Assembly (NCBI RefSeq): GCF_000025605.1
Contig: NC_013894.1
Location: forward strand, 1 to 64,000
DNA length: 64,000 nucleotides
Reading direction: 5' to 3'
Source of the DNA: Thermocrinis albus DSM 14484
Lineage (GTDB): Bacteria > Aquificota > Aquificia > Aquificales > Aquificaceae
Shown: positions 16,423 to 25,059 of the stretch, one piece after another
Numbering within the stretch: position 1 is the stretch's first letter
Layout of the letters: every line of letters begins with the position of its first letter
Program-made: the position numbers and the translations under genes
The notes under the pieces: model-generated
What the model was told of the DNA's origin: nothing
The model's database searches: none
The model's input: the letters and a program-made list of their open reading frames with translations, nothing else

Positions 16423-16459
16423 TTGACAATATATCGTCGTTAAAGTATAATATATCGTC
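16423..16459 (+). promoter_or_regulatory. Leaderless-type promoter with two direct repeats before the mod regulator
   Basis: A consensus promoter, TTGACA (16423-16428), 17-bp spacer and TATAAT (16446-16451), ends 8 nt before the ATG at 16460, so the mRNA probably starts at or near the start codon. The 11-bp word AATATATCGTC occurs at 16428-16438 and again at 16449-16459, exactly 21 bp (two helical turns) apart. The copies overlap the -35/-10 region and the start site, as expected for an autorepression operator. Confidence 0.75.
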
Positions 16460-17449
16460 ATGCGCAACAGGGTGAAGGAGCTGAGAGAAAGGGCGGGGCT
16501 TTCTCAGGAGGAGCTGGCGAAGCTCTGTAAGATTCCGAGAACTACCTTAAGCGCCATAGAGAGGGAAATGGTGGTTCCTTCTGTAAGCCATGCTATCCGT
16601 ATAGCCAGAGCTTTGGGTTGTAGTGTAGAGGAACTCTTTCCCCAAGAGGAAGTCCTACGTGTATCTCCCACCTTGAGGGAAGGTACCACCTTCGTGGCAG
16701 GATACGTAGGAGAGAGTATAGTTTTACACCCTTCCTTTTCATCTTTTGTGGGTCATCTCATACCGGACGGTGTGTTGAAAGAGGGAGAACCTCGGTTCTT
16801 TAACAGAGGTTACCTCCATAAAACCATTTTCTTTGCAGGGTGTGATCCGTTATTCAGTAGCCTTCACCACTCCTTTAAGGAAAAAGGTTACCGTGTAGTA
16901 CCTTATCATGCTAACAACACAGAAGCTCTTTATCTTCTCAAAGAGGGCTTCCTTCACGTAGCAGGTGTCCATTTGGGAACCTATCAAGAGACCTTAGAGA
17001 TGCTTAAAGAGAAAGTAGGTAGGGGGTTCTTGGTGCTGTCTGCTTACGCTTGGAAGGAAGGAATCATCAGCAGGGATCCTGTAGAGTCTTTGCAAGAAGT
17101 CAAGAGAGGTGTTTGGTTAGTTAGAGAAAAGGGTAGCGGTGTGAGGGATGTTTTTGACAGGTATATAGAAGCCAAGGTATACAGAGAGGTGAGGGGTACT
17201 CATTGGGATATGGCGAACCTTATCTTCAATGGTCTGGGTGATTACACGGTGGTACCTCTGTCTGTTGCACTGGAGCGTGGGCTTAGTTTTTATAGCCTAA
17301 GAGAGTCCGATTATGTATTGGTTATAAGAGAAGATACCGATCCACTTTTCGTAAAATCCCTAAGAGAAGAGTTAAAAAAGCTTACAGGTATGGCTCTTTT
17401 ACCTTTAGGATACACACCTAAGAGAAAAGTAGAGGAGGTAGTGCTATGA
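16460..17449 (+). CDS. HTH regulator fused to a periplasmic-binding-like domain, heads mod operon
   Basis: Residues 1-60 are an XRE-type helix-turn-helix (RVKELRERAGLSQEELAKLC, then IPRTTLSAIERE). The remainder, about 75-320, resembles the PBP-like domain of one-component regulators found beside molybdate/tungstate transporters. It lacks a signal peptide and so acts in the cytoplasm. Binding of the oxyanion or of a molybdopterin-related ligand is inferred from the neighbours; its stop overlaps modA as ATGA. It probably controls its own operon through the direct repeats at 16428-16459. It takes the place of ModE, which is absent here. Confidence 0.82.
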   Translation: MRNRVKELRERAGLSQEELAKLCKIPRTTLSAIEREMVVPSVSHAIRIARALGCSVEELFPQEEVLRVSPTLREGTTFVAGYVGESIVLHPSFSSFVGHLIPDGVLKEGEPRFFNRGYLHKTIFFAGCDPLFSSLHHSFKEKGYRVVPYHANNTEALYLLKEGFLHVAGVHLGTYQETLEMLKEKVGRGFLVLSAYAWKEGIISRDPVESLQEVKRGVWLVREKGSGVRDVFDRYIEAKVYREVRGTHWDMANLIFNGLGDYTVVPLSVALERGLSFYSLRESDYVLVIREDTDPLFVKSLREELKKLTGMALLPLGYTPKRKVEEVVL

Positions 17450-18189
17450 GGGTATTGCTGTTTTTGCTGTGGACCTTTTTGGCCTTTTCTGGGGAGATAA
17501 GGGTGTTTGCTGCTGCAGATTTGCAGCATCCTCTTTCTGAGATTGTCAGGCTTTATGAGAGGAGGCATCCTCAAGATAAGGTAGTTCTTACCTTTGGTTC
17601 GTCAGGAAAAGGTGCTACTCAGATAAGACAGGGGGCACCCTTTGATATCTATATGGCCGCCAACATGAAGTTTGTGGAAGATCTGTATAAGGAGGGATAC
17701 GTGGTGACACCTCCTAAGCCTTATGCGGTAGGTAAGCTGGTGATATGGGTAAGAAAAGACAGCGGTCTTGATCCCTCTAAGTTCCCTCAGGTTCTTTTAG
17801 ATGATCGTGTCAAGAAGATAGCTATAGCAGACTGGAAAGTGGCACCTTACGGTGCAGCGGCCAAAGAACTTCTTGAAAGAACTGGTTTGTGGGACAGAGT
17901 GAAGGAAAAATTGGTTATAGGTGAGAATATATCTCAAACAGCCTCTTTTGTTTTCTCGGGTGCTGCAGATGTAGGGCTGATATCCTTGTCACAGGCCTTA
18001 TCCAAAGAGCTGTCTGCCAAGGGTATCTATTGGGTGGTACCAAAAGACAAGTACACACCCATAGTACAAGGTTATGGAATAACTAAACGGGGATCCGAGA
18101 AGCCGGAAGTAAGGCGTTTCTATGAGTTTATTCTGTCCAAGGAAGCCAGAGAAGTTTTCAAAAAGTACGGCTTTGATGAACCATACTGA
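17446..18189 (+). CDS. modA: Molybdate/tungstate ABC transporter, periplasmic binding protein
   Basis: This 247-residue protein starts with a short hydrophobic signal peptide (MRVLLFLLWTFLAFSGE). It then shows ModA motifs: AAADLQHPLSEI, FGSSGKGATQIRQGAPFDIY, and the late GAADVGLISLSQALS. ModA captures the oxyanion in the periplasm for ModBC. Sequence alone does not decide between molybdate and tungstate; a hyperthermophile could use either. It is translationally coupled to the upstream regulator. Confidence 0.92.
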   Translation: MRVLLFLLWTFLAFSGEIRVFAAADLQHPLSEIVRLYERRHPQDKVVLTFGSSGKGATQIRQGAPFDIYMAANMKFVEDLYKEGYVVTPPKPYAVGKLVIWVRKDSGLDPSKFPQVLLDDRVKKIAIADWKVAPYGAAAKELLERTGLWDRVKEKLVIGENISQTASFVFSGAADVGLISLSQALSKELSAKGIYWVVPKDKYTPIVQGYGITKRGSEKPEVRRFYEFILSKEAREVFKKYGFDEPY

Positions 18190-18219
18190 AGGTAGAAGAC
18201 TACATACTGGAGGTACTCC

Positions 18220-18897
18220 ATGCCTGATGAAGTACTCACCGCCATGTATCTCACCCTCAAACTGGCTTTTATAACATCCTTCCTTCTTCTTTTCATATCC
18301 ATACCTCTGGCTTACATAATAGCTTTTTCAAAAGGACGGTGGGTCTCTTTTCTGGAGGCTGTTGTGAGCTTACCCTTAGTTCTTCCTCCCACAGTGCTGG
18401 GCTTTTATCTTCTTTTACTTATGAGCAAAAAGGGTCCAATAGGTGCTGTTTTTTACCAGCTTACTGGACATCAGTTAGTTTTTCACTTTGAAGGTCTTGT
18501 GCTGGCATCGGTAATATACAGTTTGCCCATGATGGTTCATCCTATAGCTTCCGGGTTTGCTTCTGTACCTAAAAGACTTATAGAAGCCAGTTATAGTTTA
18601 GGGAAAAACCCCCTCCAGACGCTTTTTTTGGTAATACTTCCCAACAGCAAAGGTTCAATTCTATCGGGCATAATACTTTCTTTTACTCACACGTTGGGAG
18701 AGTTCGGTGTGGTTCTCATGGTGGGTGGCAACATAGAAGGTGAGACAAGGGTGATGTCGGTTCTCATTTATGACAGTGTGGAAGCTCTAGACTACAAAAC
18801 CGCCCATATTCTTTCTCTTATCATGCTTAGCTTTTCCTTTTTTAGTTTATTTATGCTGTACTATGTGCTACGCCATAAGCCTAAGGTCCTGTCATGA
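18220..18897 (+). CDS. modB: Molybdate/tungstate ABC transporter permease
   Basis: This 225-residue membrane protein has about five or six hydrophobic segments and the permease loop EASYSLGKNPLQTLFLVILP (EAA motif), which docks on the ATPase. The strong GGAGGT lies 6 nt before the ATG. It follows modA by 30 bp and overlaps modC by 4 bp (ATGA), so ModABC is made as one unit. Confidence 0.93.
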   Translation: MPDEVLTAMYLTLKLAFITSFLLLFISIPLAYIIAFSKGRWVSFLEAVVSLPLVLPPTVLGFYLLLLMSKKGPIGAVFYQLTGHQLVFHFEGLVLASVIYSLPMMVHPIASGFASVPKRLIEASYSLGKNPLQTLFLVILPNSKGSILSGIILSFTHTLGEFGVVLMVGGNIEGETRVMSVLIYDSVEALDYKTAHILSLIMLSFSFFSLFMLYYVLRHKPKVLS

Positions 18898-19754
18898 TAT
18901 ACCTGCGTGCCAAGAAGAAGTTACTGGGATCTAAGGGTGAGTTCTGGTTAGACGTGGAACTGAAGATAGAGGACGGGATTACTGTCATATTTGGGCCATC
19001 CGGTTCGGGTAAAACCACCATCCTGAGAATACTGGCAGGATTAGAAAAACCCGACGAAGGTTTTCTGGAGGTTGACGGAGAGATATGGATGGACACCAAG
19101 AGGGGTATATATCTCCCGCCCTACAGAAGAAGGGTGGGTTTTGTCTTTCAGGAAGATACTCTCTTTCCACACCTTACCGTTATGGAGAACATCCTGTTTG
19201 GTATGGATAAAAAGGATAAAGGGAGGGCTTTGCAGTTACTCAGGAAAGTAAATATGGAACCGCTGAAGGACAGCTACCCTTACCAACTTTCGGGTGGCCA
19301 GAGACAGAGAGTGGCTCTTCTTAGAGCCATAGCCAGAGATCCGCGCATAATGTTACTGGATGAGCCTTTCTCTGCTCTTGATGAAAATATGAGATCTTTC
19401 CTCCAAGAGGAAGTGAAGGCTCTTCAAAGGCAGATCTCTATCCCCATGCTTATGGTGACTCATTCGGTGGAAGAAGTTTTTAAGATGGCAGACAGAGTTT
19501 ACATAATTGAGAACGGCCGGATAATAAAGGAGGGAACACCTCACGAAGTGTTCTTACCTACTCAGGTGTCTGCCCGTATGAGTTTTGTAGCTACAGTTCT
19601 GGATGTAAAAGAACAGGGTAATCTGCAGCTCGTAACCATAAAATCCGATATGGGAATATCTCAGATCCTGTGCCGTGATCTGTCCCTTAAGGTAGGAGAC
19701 AAGATAATGGTTTATGTGAAAGCATTTTCGCCCTCTGTGGAAAAGAACTCTTAA
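18894..19754 (+). CDS. modC: Molybdate/tungstate ABC transporter ATPase
   Basis: A full ABC ATPase of 286 residues: Walker A GPSGSGKTT, Q-loop FQEDTLFPH, signature LSGGQRQR, Walker B RIMLLDEPFSALDE and switch His in VTHSVEE. The last 65 or so residues look like a single, short TOBE/Mop-type domain, smaller than in classical ModC, so oxyanion sensing by the ATPase may be reduced. It energises import through ModB. Confidence 0.92.
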   Translation: MIYLRAKKKLLGSKGEFWLDVELKIEDGITVIFGPSGSGKTTILRILAGLEKPDEGFLEVDGEIWMDTKRGIYLPPYRRRVGFVFQEDTLFPHLTVMENILFGMDKKDKGRALQLLRKVNMEPLKDSYPYQLSGGQRQRVALLRAIARDPRIMLLDEPFSALDENMRSFLQEEVKALQRQISIPMLMVTHSVEEVFKMADRVYIIENGRIIKEGTPHEVFLPTQVSARMSFVATVLDVKEQGNLQLVTIKSDMGISQILCRDLSLKVGDKIMVYVKAFSPSVEKNS

Positions 19755-19782
19755 CGTAAGATTAACACACTTACCTTATATT
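19751..19782 (+). promoter_or_regulatory. Possible Pho box and promoter before phoU
   Basis: TTAACG (19751-19756) and TTAACA (19762-19767) repeat with an 11-bp period, followed by TTACCT (19771-19776) and a TATATT -10 candidate (19777-19782). Direct TTAACA-like repeats at 11-bp spacing are the form of PhoP/PhoB boxes, which suits the phoU gene downstream. Only two units keep exact spacing. Confidence 0.45.
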
Positions 19783-19807
19783 AATAAAGCTAAGGAGGAG
19801 GTGTAAG

Positions 19808-20476
19808 ATGAGACTAGTTTCGGAACTGGAAGAGACCAAACAACTGGTTTTAAGAATGGCCACTCTGGTAAACACCGCTATAGAGAAAGCTATAGAGTCC
19901 CTCAACAAACAGGACACTTTGTTAGCCCAGGAAGTGATAAAGGGTGATGATGAGATAGACAAACTTGAGGTGGAGATAGAGAAAAGATGTGTGAGGATGA
20001 TAGCCCTTTACCAACCGGAAGCGGGGGATCTCAGACTCATAATGGGTATATACAAGATGGTGTCGGACCTTGAGAGGATAGGAGACGAGGCAGAGAACAT
20101 AGCGGAGCGTTCGCTACTTTTGGCACAAGAACCACCTCTGAAGCCTTATGTAAACCTCAAAATGATGGCCAACACTGTTAAAGCTATGGTGGAGGATGCT
20201 GTTCTCTCTTTCTTTCACCGAGACACGGACCTGGCCAAAAAGGTGATAGAGAGGGACGATATGGTGGACGAACTTTACCACCAGCTGGAGAGGGAGCTTA
20301 TAACCTACGTTATGGAGGATCCCAGAAACATAAAGAAGGTCATAAGTCTATCTTTTGTGGCAAGACATCTGGAGAGGATGGCGGACCATGCGGAGAACAT
20401 AGCGGAGATGGCCATCTACTGGACGGAGGGAGAGGTGGTGAAACACCAGCACATAAAGGAAAGGAAGGAGGGTTAA
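19808..20476 (+). CDS. phoU: Phosphate-signalling protein PhoU
   Basis: This 222-residue, all-helical protein has the two PhoU repeats, each with a metal-binding E/D-rich motif: VSDLERIGDEAENIAERS (about 83-100) and ARHLERMADHAENIAEMA (about 187-204). PhoU restrains the PhoR kinase and the Pst phosphate importer. Here it stands alone with no pst genes next to it. GGAGGAGGTG precedes the ATG. Confidence 0.95.
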   Translation: MRLVSELEETKQLVLRMATLVNTAIEKAIESLNKQDTLLAQEVIKGDDEIDKLEVEIEKRCVRMIALYQPEAGDLRLIMGIYKMVSDLERIGDEAENIAERSLLLAQEPPLKPYVNLKMMANTVKAMVEDAVLSFFHRDTDLAKKVIERDDMVDELYHQLERELITYVMEDPRNIKKVISLSFVARHLERMADHAENIAEMAIYWTEGEVVKHQHIKERKEG

Positions 20477-20490
20477 AATAAATATAGTGA

Positions 20491-20580
20491 GGAGGGGTGG
20501 CCGAGTGGCCGAAGGCGGGTGATTTGAAATCACCTGTGGGTCTTTAGGGCCCACCGGGGGTTCGAATCCCTCCCCCTCCG
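20491..20580 (+). tRNA. tRNA-Ser (anticodon UGA)
   Basis: A complete class II cloverleaf is visible: acceptor GGAGGGG paired with CCCCTCC, the D-arm, an anticodon stem GGTGA/TCACC with loop TTTGAAA (anticodon TGA at 20525-20527), a long variable arm with paired GTGGG/CCCAC, and T-arm loop TTCGAAT. The discriminator is G, as in tRNA-Ser. CCA is not encoded. The 3' 37 bp overlap, on the opposite strand, the end of the NlpC/P60 gene. Confidence 0.97.
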
Positions 20581-21623
20581 TTCTGTGAAGATGGAAGAAC
20601 TAGGACCGCCGTAACCCTCCTGTAAAGATTGGTGAGTCTATCTCTCTGAAGGAGGTTTTTTACCACCGAACGCGGATAGTACTCGGTGCCGTCATCCCTC
20701 TTAGTACCGTAAAGGGCATGGTAAACCACCACGTCGCCATCCTCAATGCCTCCGTATATCATCACATGACCTTTCATAAACAGGAGAGTTTGGAAGGGTG
20801 GCAGCCTTTGGAGAAAGTTTTTAAAAGCCTGGTAAGTTTCAAAACGGATCTCTACGCTACCTTCGGTTTTTGACTGTTGTGCCGAATTACGGGGAAGTTC
20901 TATGCCGTATATGGCGTACAAGTTCTGTACCAAAGCTGAGCAGTCGTACCTTCCTCCCCATACGTATGGTCTTCCCAAAAGGGCCTCTAGTCTGGCTCTT
21001 ATATCATCTTGTGAAAACTTTAAGAAGCCTTCGTGTAAGAATTCGTTTTTTCTAATCCATAGCTTCCTGCCATCAGGAAGTAAAACAAGGTAAGAGTCTT
21101 CTGTTTTTTCTTCATAAGGTACGCGAGATCCTATGCCGAAGGCAGTCCCACCTATCAAAACATCATCCTTTAAAACCACCAAGAAGGGTAGTGTTTGAAC
21201 ACGTTCCCAATCCTCATAAGGTACCACTGCCACCGCATCCCTCTTTACCCATCCCCTTATCCATGGAGTTTGTACGTAGTACCATCTACCGTCGTAGGAG
21301 GTGTGTAGGATCTTGACAGGTGTGAAGGCCTCCAACGTGGTGTACTGGTTGTAGTCCATATGGGGATCTTTCCTGTATACCTTCAGTTCAGTGGGGTAAA
21401 GTTTCATATCTGTCCTGTGGAGAATAAAACCGTAAAGGGGCTTCACCTGAGGGGGTATCTTATCCAGGTTGAGTTGTTTTTTTATATGCTCCAAAGTTTC
21501 CTGTGAAAGGGTGACACCCGGAGGGTAGTGATCTTCTGTTATCCAGTTTAAGACCTGTAGTCTGTCCAAAAGTTCTTCTGCAAAGGCTGTAAGGACTGTT
21601 ATCAGCACCAGTATCGGTATCAT
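20544..21623 (-). CDS. Secreted NlpC/P60 cell-wall peptidase with SH3-like domains
   Basis: This 359-residue protein has an N-terminal signal peptide (MIPILVLITVLTAFA) and two SH3b-like segments (about 90-135 and 150-200), where WYYVQTPWIRGWVKRD is characteristic. A C-terminal NlpC/P60 domain follows: YVWGGRYDCSALVQ with the nucleophile Cys, GHVMIYGG with the His, and a later polar residue. It likely cleaves peptide cross-links in peptidoglycan. Its last codons read antisense through the tRNA-Ser gene, giving a tail (GGGGIRTPGGP) that is probably non-conserved. Confidence 0.88.
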   Translation of the reverse strand: MIPILVLITVLTAFAEELLDRLQVLNWITEDHYPPGVTLSQETLEHIKKQLNLDKIPPQVKPLYGFILHRTDMKLYPTELKVYRKDPHMDYNQYTTLEAFTPVKILHTSYDGRWYYVQTPWIRGWVKRDAVAVVPYEDWERVQTLPFLVVLKDDVLIGGTAFGIGSRVPYEEKTEDSYLVLLPDGRKLWIRKNEFLHEGFLKFSQDDIRARLEALLGRPYVWGGRYDCSALVQNLYAIYGIELPRNSAQQSKTEGSVEIRFETYQAFKNFLQRLPPFQTLLFMKGHVMIYGGIEDGDVVVYHALYGTKRDDGTEYYPRSVVKNLLQRDRLTNLYRRVTAVLVLPSSQNGGGGIRTPGGP

Positions 21624-21856
21624 ACCTTCATGTCTATTCTGAGAGTTTTCTGAAGACTTTCTAACCAGCCTAGGGCTATTCTGTAGTTTCTCTCCACCCA
21701 GGCACGGATGGTGGGCATCATTTCTAAAAGTTTCTTCCTATCCTCTTCCTTCATGTGAGGGATACTTCTCATAAGTTCCTCAAGATCTTGTAGGACTGCG
21801 TCAGGTTTGAAGGGATCCTGAAGGTCCATCTCCAACTTTTTGAAGAGTTCATCCAT
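21620..21856 (-). CDS. Small helical hypothetical protein between trmI and NlpC/P60
   Basis: This 78-residue, charged, mostly helical protein is not recognised. It is likely real because it overlaps the upstream trmI by 8 bp and the downstream peptidase by 4 bp in one operon, and its composition looks like coding sequence. It has no signal peptide or membrane segment. Confidence 0.65.
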   Translation of the reverse strand: MDELFKKLEMDLQDPFKPDAVLQDLEELMRSIPHMKEEDRKKLLEMMPTIRAWVERNYRIALGWLESLQKTLRIDMKV

Positions 21857-22592
21857 CCTTTATCTTTCTCCCGAAAACAAGGTACGCGGTGTGGGCCACC
21901 ATTCTGTCCTCAGGCCTAAACCTTTCGGGATTTGTTTTGTAATATCTGTGAAAGATCTCCAGAACTTCTATACTGGCGAACTTCCCATTCAGGTGAGAGA
22001 GAAGGGTACATACCTGATTGGTGGTAGGTAGAAGAAAACCACACACCGCTCCTCTTTTGAGGACTCTGTGGACCTTATCTACGTAATGCCACGGCTCCCG
22101 TACATCCACAAAGGCAGCGTCAAAACTCTCTTCTTCCAGCGTGGCTTCGCTGAAATCCATCAGGAAGGCTCTCACGTTCTTACACAGCTGGAATCTCTCC
22201 CAGTTTCTGAGGGCTAACTGGTAGAACTTTTCAGACTGTTCGTAACTGTAAACTTCCATAGCTATATGGGATAAGACCGCGGTGAGAGCACCACTTCCCG
22301 TACCAAACTCTAACACTCTGCTTGATCTGTCTATACCTAGCTTGAAGGCTATGTAGAAGGCGTCCTTTGGGTAGATTATCTGGGTCTTTCTCTCAAAACC
22401 TAACAGTATTATGTCCTCTAAGGTAGGCTCAAAGAGGTAGAAATCTCCCACCTTATCACCGCTCTCTCTTCCTATTACATCCTCGTACCGTAGCGTCCGA
22501 TCCTTCACATTCAGATGAAAGTTCTTTGTAAGTTTTTTAAGGTACTTTTTGTCCTCTATCTGTATAAGGACGAGGTCCCCTTCCCTAAACAT
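21849..22592 (-). CDS. trmI: tRNA (adenine-58-N1)-methyltransferase TrmI
   Basis: This 247-residue enzyme fits bacterial/archaeal TrmI. An N-terminal beta-domain precedes QIIYPKDAFYIAFKLGI, the SAM site is VLEFGTGSGALTAVLSH, and VDVREPWHYVDKVHRVLKRGA follows (about residues 148-168). It methylates A58 in the T-loop of tRNA, which supports tRNA stability in thermophiles. Confidence 0.92.
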   Translation of the reverse strand: MFREGDLVLIQIEDKKYLKKLTKNFHLNVKDRTLRYEDVIGRESGDKVGDFYLFEPTLEDIILLGFERKTQIIYPKDAFYIAFKLGIDRSSRVLEFGTGSGALTAVLSHIAMEVYSYEQSEKFYQLALRNWERFQLCKNVRAFLMDFSEATLEEESFDAAFVDVREPWHYVDKVHRVLKRGAVCGFLLPTTNQVCTLLSHLNGKFASIEVLEIFHRYYKTNPERFRPEDRMVAHTAYLVFGRKIKDG

Positions 22593-22596
22593 ACTT

Positions 22597-23061
22597 CTAT
22601 TTTATATGCCGTGCTAAGGTCAGTATAGCGGTTCCAAGAAGGTAGGAGGCATGGGAGTACTTGAGGGCGTAGTTGTAATCCTTTACACGCCTGTTTTCTA
22701 TGGCCACCCGGTAGAAGAGAAGTTGGTAAAAGTAAAGGTCTGGATAAGATTTCTTATACTTCCTTGTTTCATTTAAGAGTAGTAGTGCCTTTCTCATACG
22801 TTTGTTGGTTATGCTAGAAAGGATCTGTCCTTTGGCGTCTAACTCAGGCATGGTGAGAGTTTCGAGGGCAGAGAGTACGTCATCTGCAGCTTTCAGGCTG
22901 TGTTTTTTCCCCGCGCAGCCCTCCTCTATGAGTTTCTGAGCCTGAAGGGTGAGATCCTCGTATATGTTCTGAGTTCTTATACTGTTGAGTCTTGCAGTTA
23001 AACTCTCACAGTCCTGTGACATACCCCACGAGAGGATGACCAGTAGTAAAAGTACCAGCAT
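22597..23061 (-). CDS. Hypothetical exported helical protein
   Basis: The 154-residue protein starts with a clear signal peptide (MLVLLLLVILSWGMSQD, cleavage after about residue 16) and is otherwise helical with two cysteines (CESL and GCAG) that could pair. No family was recognised. It heads the leftward operon with trmI and the NlpC/P60 gene. A TAAAAT box (on the - strand, + 23071-23076) lies 9 nt before its ATG. Confidence 0.75.
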   Translation of the reverse strand: MLVLLLLVILSWGMSQDCESLTARLNSIRTQNIYEDLTLQAQKLIEEGCAGKKHSLKAADDVLSALETLTMPELDAKGQILSSITNKRMRKALLLLNETRKYKKSYPDLYFYQLLFYRVAIENRRVKDYNYALKYSHASYLLGTAILTLARHIK

Positions 23062-23111
23062 GGACTTTCTATTTTACAATTATCTAAAGCGGTGGCTTTG
23101 TATTTTGTGCA

Positions 23112-23117
23112 TATAAT
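23112..23117 (+). promoter_or_regulatory. -10 box for nuoG
   Basis: TATAAT lies 31 nt upstream of the nuoG start in the 87-bp divergent intergenic region. GGTGAGGT before the ATG provides ribosome binding, so this transcript has a leader. No strong -35 hexamer was found. Confidence 0.5.
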
Positions 23118-23148
23118 TAGTTAGGTAATCTTCTGGTGAGGTAAGGCT

Positions 23149-25059
23149 ATGTCTACTGTGAAGATAAAGGTAAACGGTCAGGAGTACGAGGTAGAGAAGG
23201 GAAGGCCTTTACTGCAGACCCTTTTGGACCTTGGTATATCTGTACCTTACTTCTGCTACCATCCCAAGTTGAGGATAATAGGTGCTTGCAGGATGTGTGT
23301 AGTTTACAACGAAAAGACCGGAAGGCTCATGACTTCTTGCAACGTACCTGTGGAGGAGGGTATGGAGATATCCACCCAGCATCCCTCTGTGGTGGAAAAT
23401 CAGAGATATCTGCTACAGGCTTTTATGAGCAGACACCCTCTGGACTGTCCCATATGCGATAAAGCGGGAGAGTGCGATCTTCAAAACTTGGGTGCCCTCT
23501 TTGGACCTCAGAGACAGATAATCCCAATATCCGCATTGGAAAAGGAAAGACACCAGATAGATTGGGAGAGCGATTTTCTTGAGTACTACTCCAACAGATG
23601 TGTGGTGTGTTATAGATGTACCCGAGTGTGTGATGAGGTGGTGGGTGCGCGAGCCCTTTACGTGGAGGAAAGAGGCTTTCATACCAACATAGTACCCGCA
23701 GTACGACCTATGGACACTTCCAGCTGTGAGATGTGCGGATTGTGTGTGTACGTTTGTCCAGTGGGAGCCATAATTTCTAAACCCTTCAAGTATTGGACAA
23801 GAAGCTGGCTCCTTAAGAAAGACAGAACGTTGTGTAACGTGTGTCCAGTGGGTTGTGAGATACAGGTGGAGTACGGTGTGGGAGACTGGAGATCCCACAG
23901 GAAAGTTTACAGGACAAAGCCAACCGATGACCTTGACATATGCGCCAAAAGCTTTTTCGGGTACGATGTTCTCAACAACAACAGACTAAGGCAGCCGGAG
24001 ATATACGGGAAAAAGGAAACACCTGGTAGCGTGGTGCACCTTTTAGGTAGTATGCTGAAGACGGCGGGAAGGGAGACAGCTATAGTGCTGTCCGCCTATC
24101 TCAGTAACGAGCTCTTAGTTATGTTTAAACAGCTGGTAGAGAGAAGTGGTGCCTTTGTAACCTCCACCCTAACCGCCAACTTCTACCCCTTCCTTAGGGG
24201 ATACGGTGAGTACCAACCTCCCCAGTGGGAGGAGGTAAAAAGATGCCAACGCTTCTTGCTGATAGGTGACGATATAACATCCACCGTACCTGTCCTCTCT
24301 TACTACATAAAGGGTGAGGTCTACAGGATAGGACCTTACAGTAGGGATGCCAAGCTGAGACCTAAGGAGATAACTTGGGAAGAGGCAAAAACCTTGGACA
24401 AAGAGGGTATCATAGTGGTAAACATCTCCCGCATACTGGACCAAGAGGCTGTCCAGCTAGGACGAAGGGTGAGGGAAATAGCCCAGGCCACAGGTTGGAA
24501 GGTGCTGGTAATCTCCAGAGAATCCAACTTCCTAGGTTTTTACAGAGTCTTCGGGGATAACATCTTATCTCCCGTGGAAGCTGTTTTGAAAGGATGCGAG
24601 GAGGGTAAGATAAAGAATCTGTGGGTGGTGGGAGAAGATCTGTTGGATCTTTATCCTGCCAGTAGGTTTGAAGCTCTGAAAGCTAAACTGGAGCACTTGG
24701 TAGTTTTCTCACCCTTTGAAGATGGTCTTTCCCAGTACGCCCACATAAGGGTACCTATAGGACTTTACGGAGAACTGGAGGGAACCTTTACCACCCTTAT
24801 GGGAGAACGTAGCGGAAGATCCTTCCTACCAGATGTTTTTGACGTGACAGAGTTTCTCACAGGACTTCTTGAGGAACTCCCATCCCAAAAGGTCTTACAG
24901 CCTCCCCTTGCGGAAGGGGTGACTTCCTCCACCCCATCCGAAATACACCTTTACAGGAGTAACTGGATAACCAGAAGGAGCGAGAACCTGGGAAGACTCT
25001 ACGAAAAAAATGTAGCTCTTCAGATGGTGGAGAGGGACCTGAAAGGTGCTGGATCCTGA
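23149..25059 (+). CDS. nuoG: NADH-quinone oxidoreductase subunit G (iron-sulfur)
   Basis: This 636-residue NuoG-type protein has the N-terminal 2Fe-2S ferredoxin domain (CYHPKLRIIGACRMC, later C in TSCNVP), a His-Cys 4Fe-4S motif (HPLDCPICDKAGECDLQ), and two further clusters (CVVCYRCTRVCDE and CEMCGLCVYVCPVGA). A CNVCPVGCE motif then opens the molybdopterin-oxidoreductase-like domain. It passes electrons from NADH toward quinone in complex I. Other nuo genes are not adjacent, so it is an isolated subunit gene, or it could serve a related hydrogenase/formate module. Confidence 0.9.
   Translation: MSTVKIKVNGQEYEVEKGRPLLQTLLDLGISVPYFCYHPKLRIIGACRMCVVYNEKTGRLMTSCNVPVEEGMEISTQHPSVVENQRYLLQAFMSRHPLDCPICDKAGECDLQNLGALFGPQRQIIPISALEKERHQIDWESDFLEYYSNRCVVCYRCTRVCDEVVGARALYVEERGFHTNIVPAVRPMDTSSCEMCGLCVYVCPVGAIISKPFKYWTRSWLLKKDRTLCNVCPVGCEIQVEYGVGDWRSHRKVYRTKPTDDLDICAKSFFGYDVLNNNRLRQPEIYGKKETPGSVVHLLGSMLKTAGRETAIVLSAYLSNELLVMFKQLVERSGAFVTSTLTANFYPFLRGYGEYQPPQWEEVKRCQRFLLIGDDITSTVPVLSYYIKGEVYRIGPYSRDAKLRPKEITWEEAKTLDKEGIIVVNISRILDQEAVQLGRRVREIAQATGWKVLVISRESNFLGFYRVFGDNILSPVEAVLKGCEEGKIKNLWVVGEDLLDLYPASRFEALKAKLEHLVVFSPFEDGLSQYAHIRVPIGLYGELEGTFTTLMGERSGRSFLPDVFDVTEFLTGLLEELPSQKVLQPPLAEGVTSSTPSEIHLYRSNWITRRSENLGRLYEKNVALQMVERDLKGAGS

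Noticed and set aside
23413-23898. 161-codon open frame antisense to nuoG
   Set aside because: It lies wholly inside the conserved Fe-S part of nuoG, and its product looks like a shadow of that gene.
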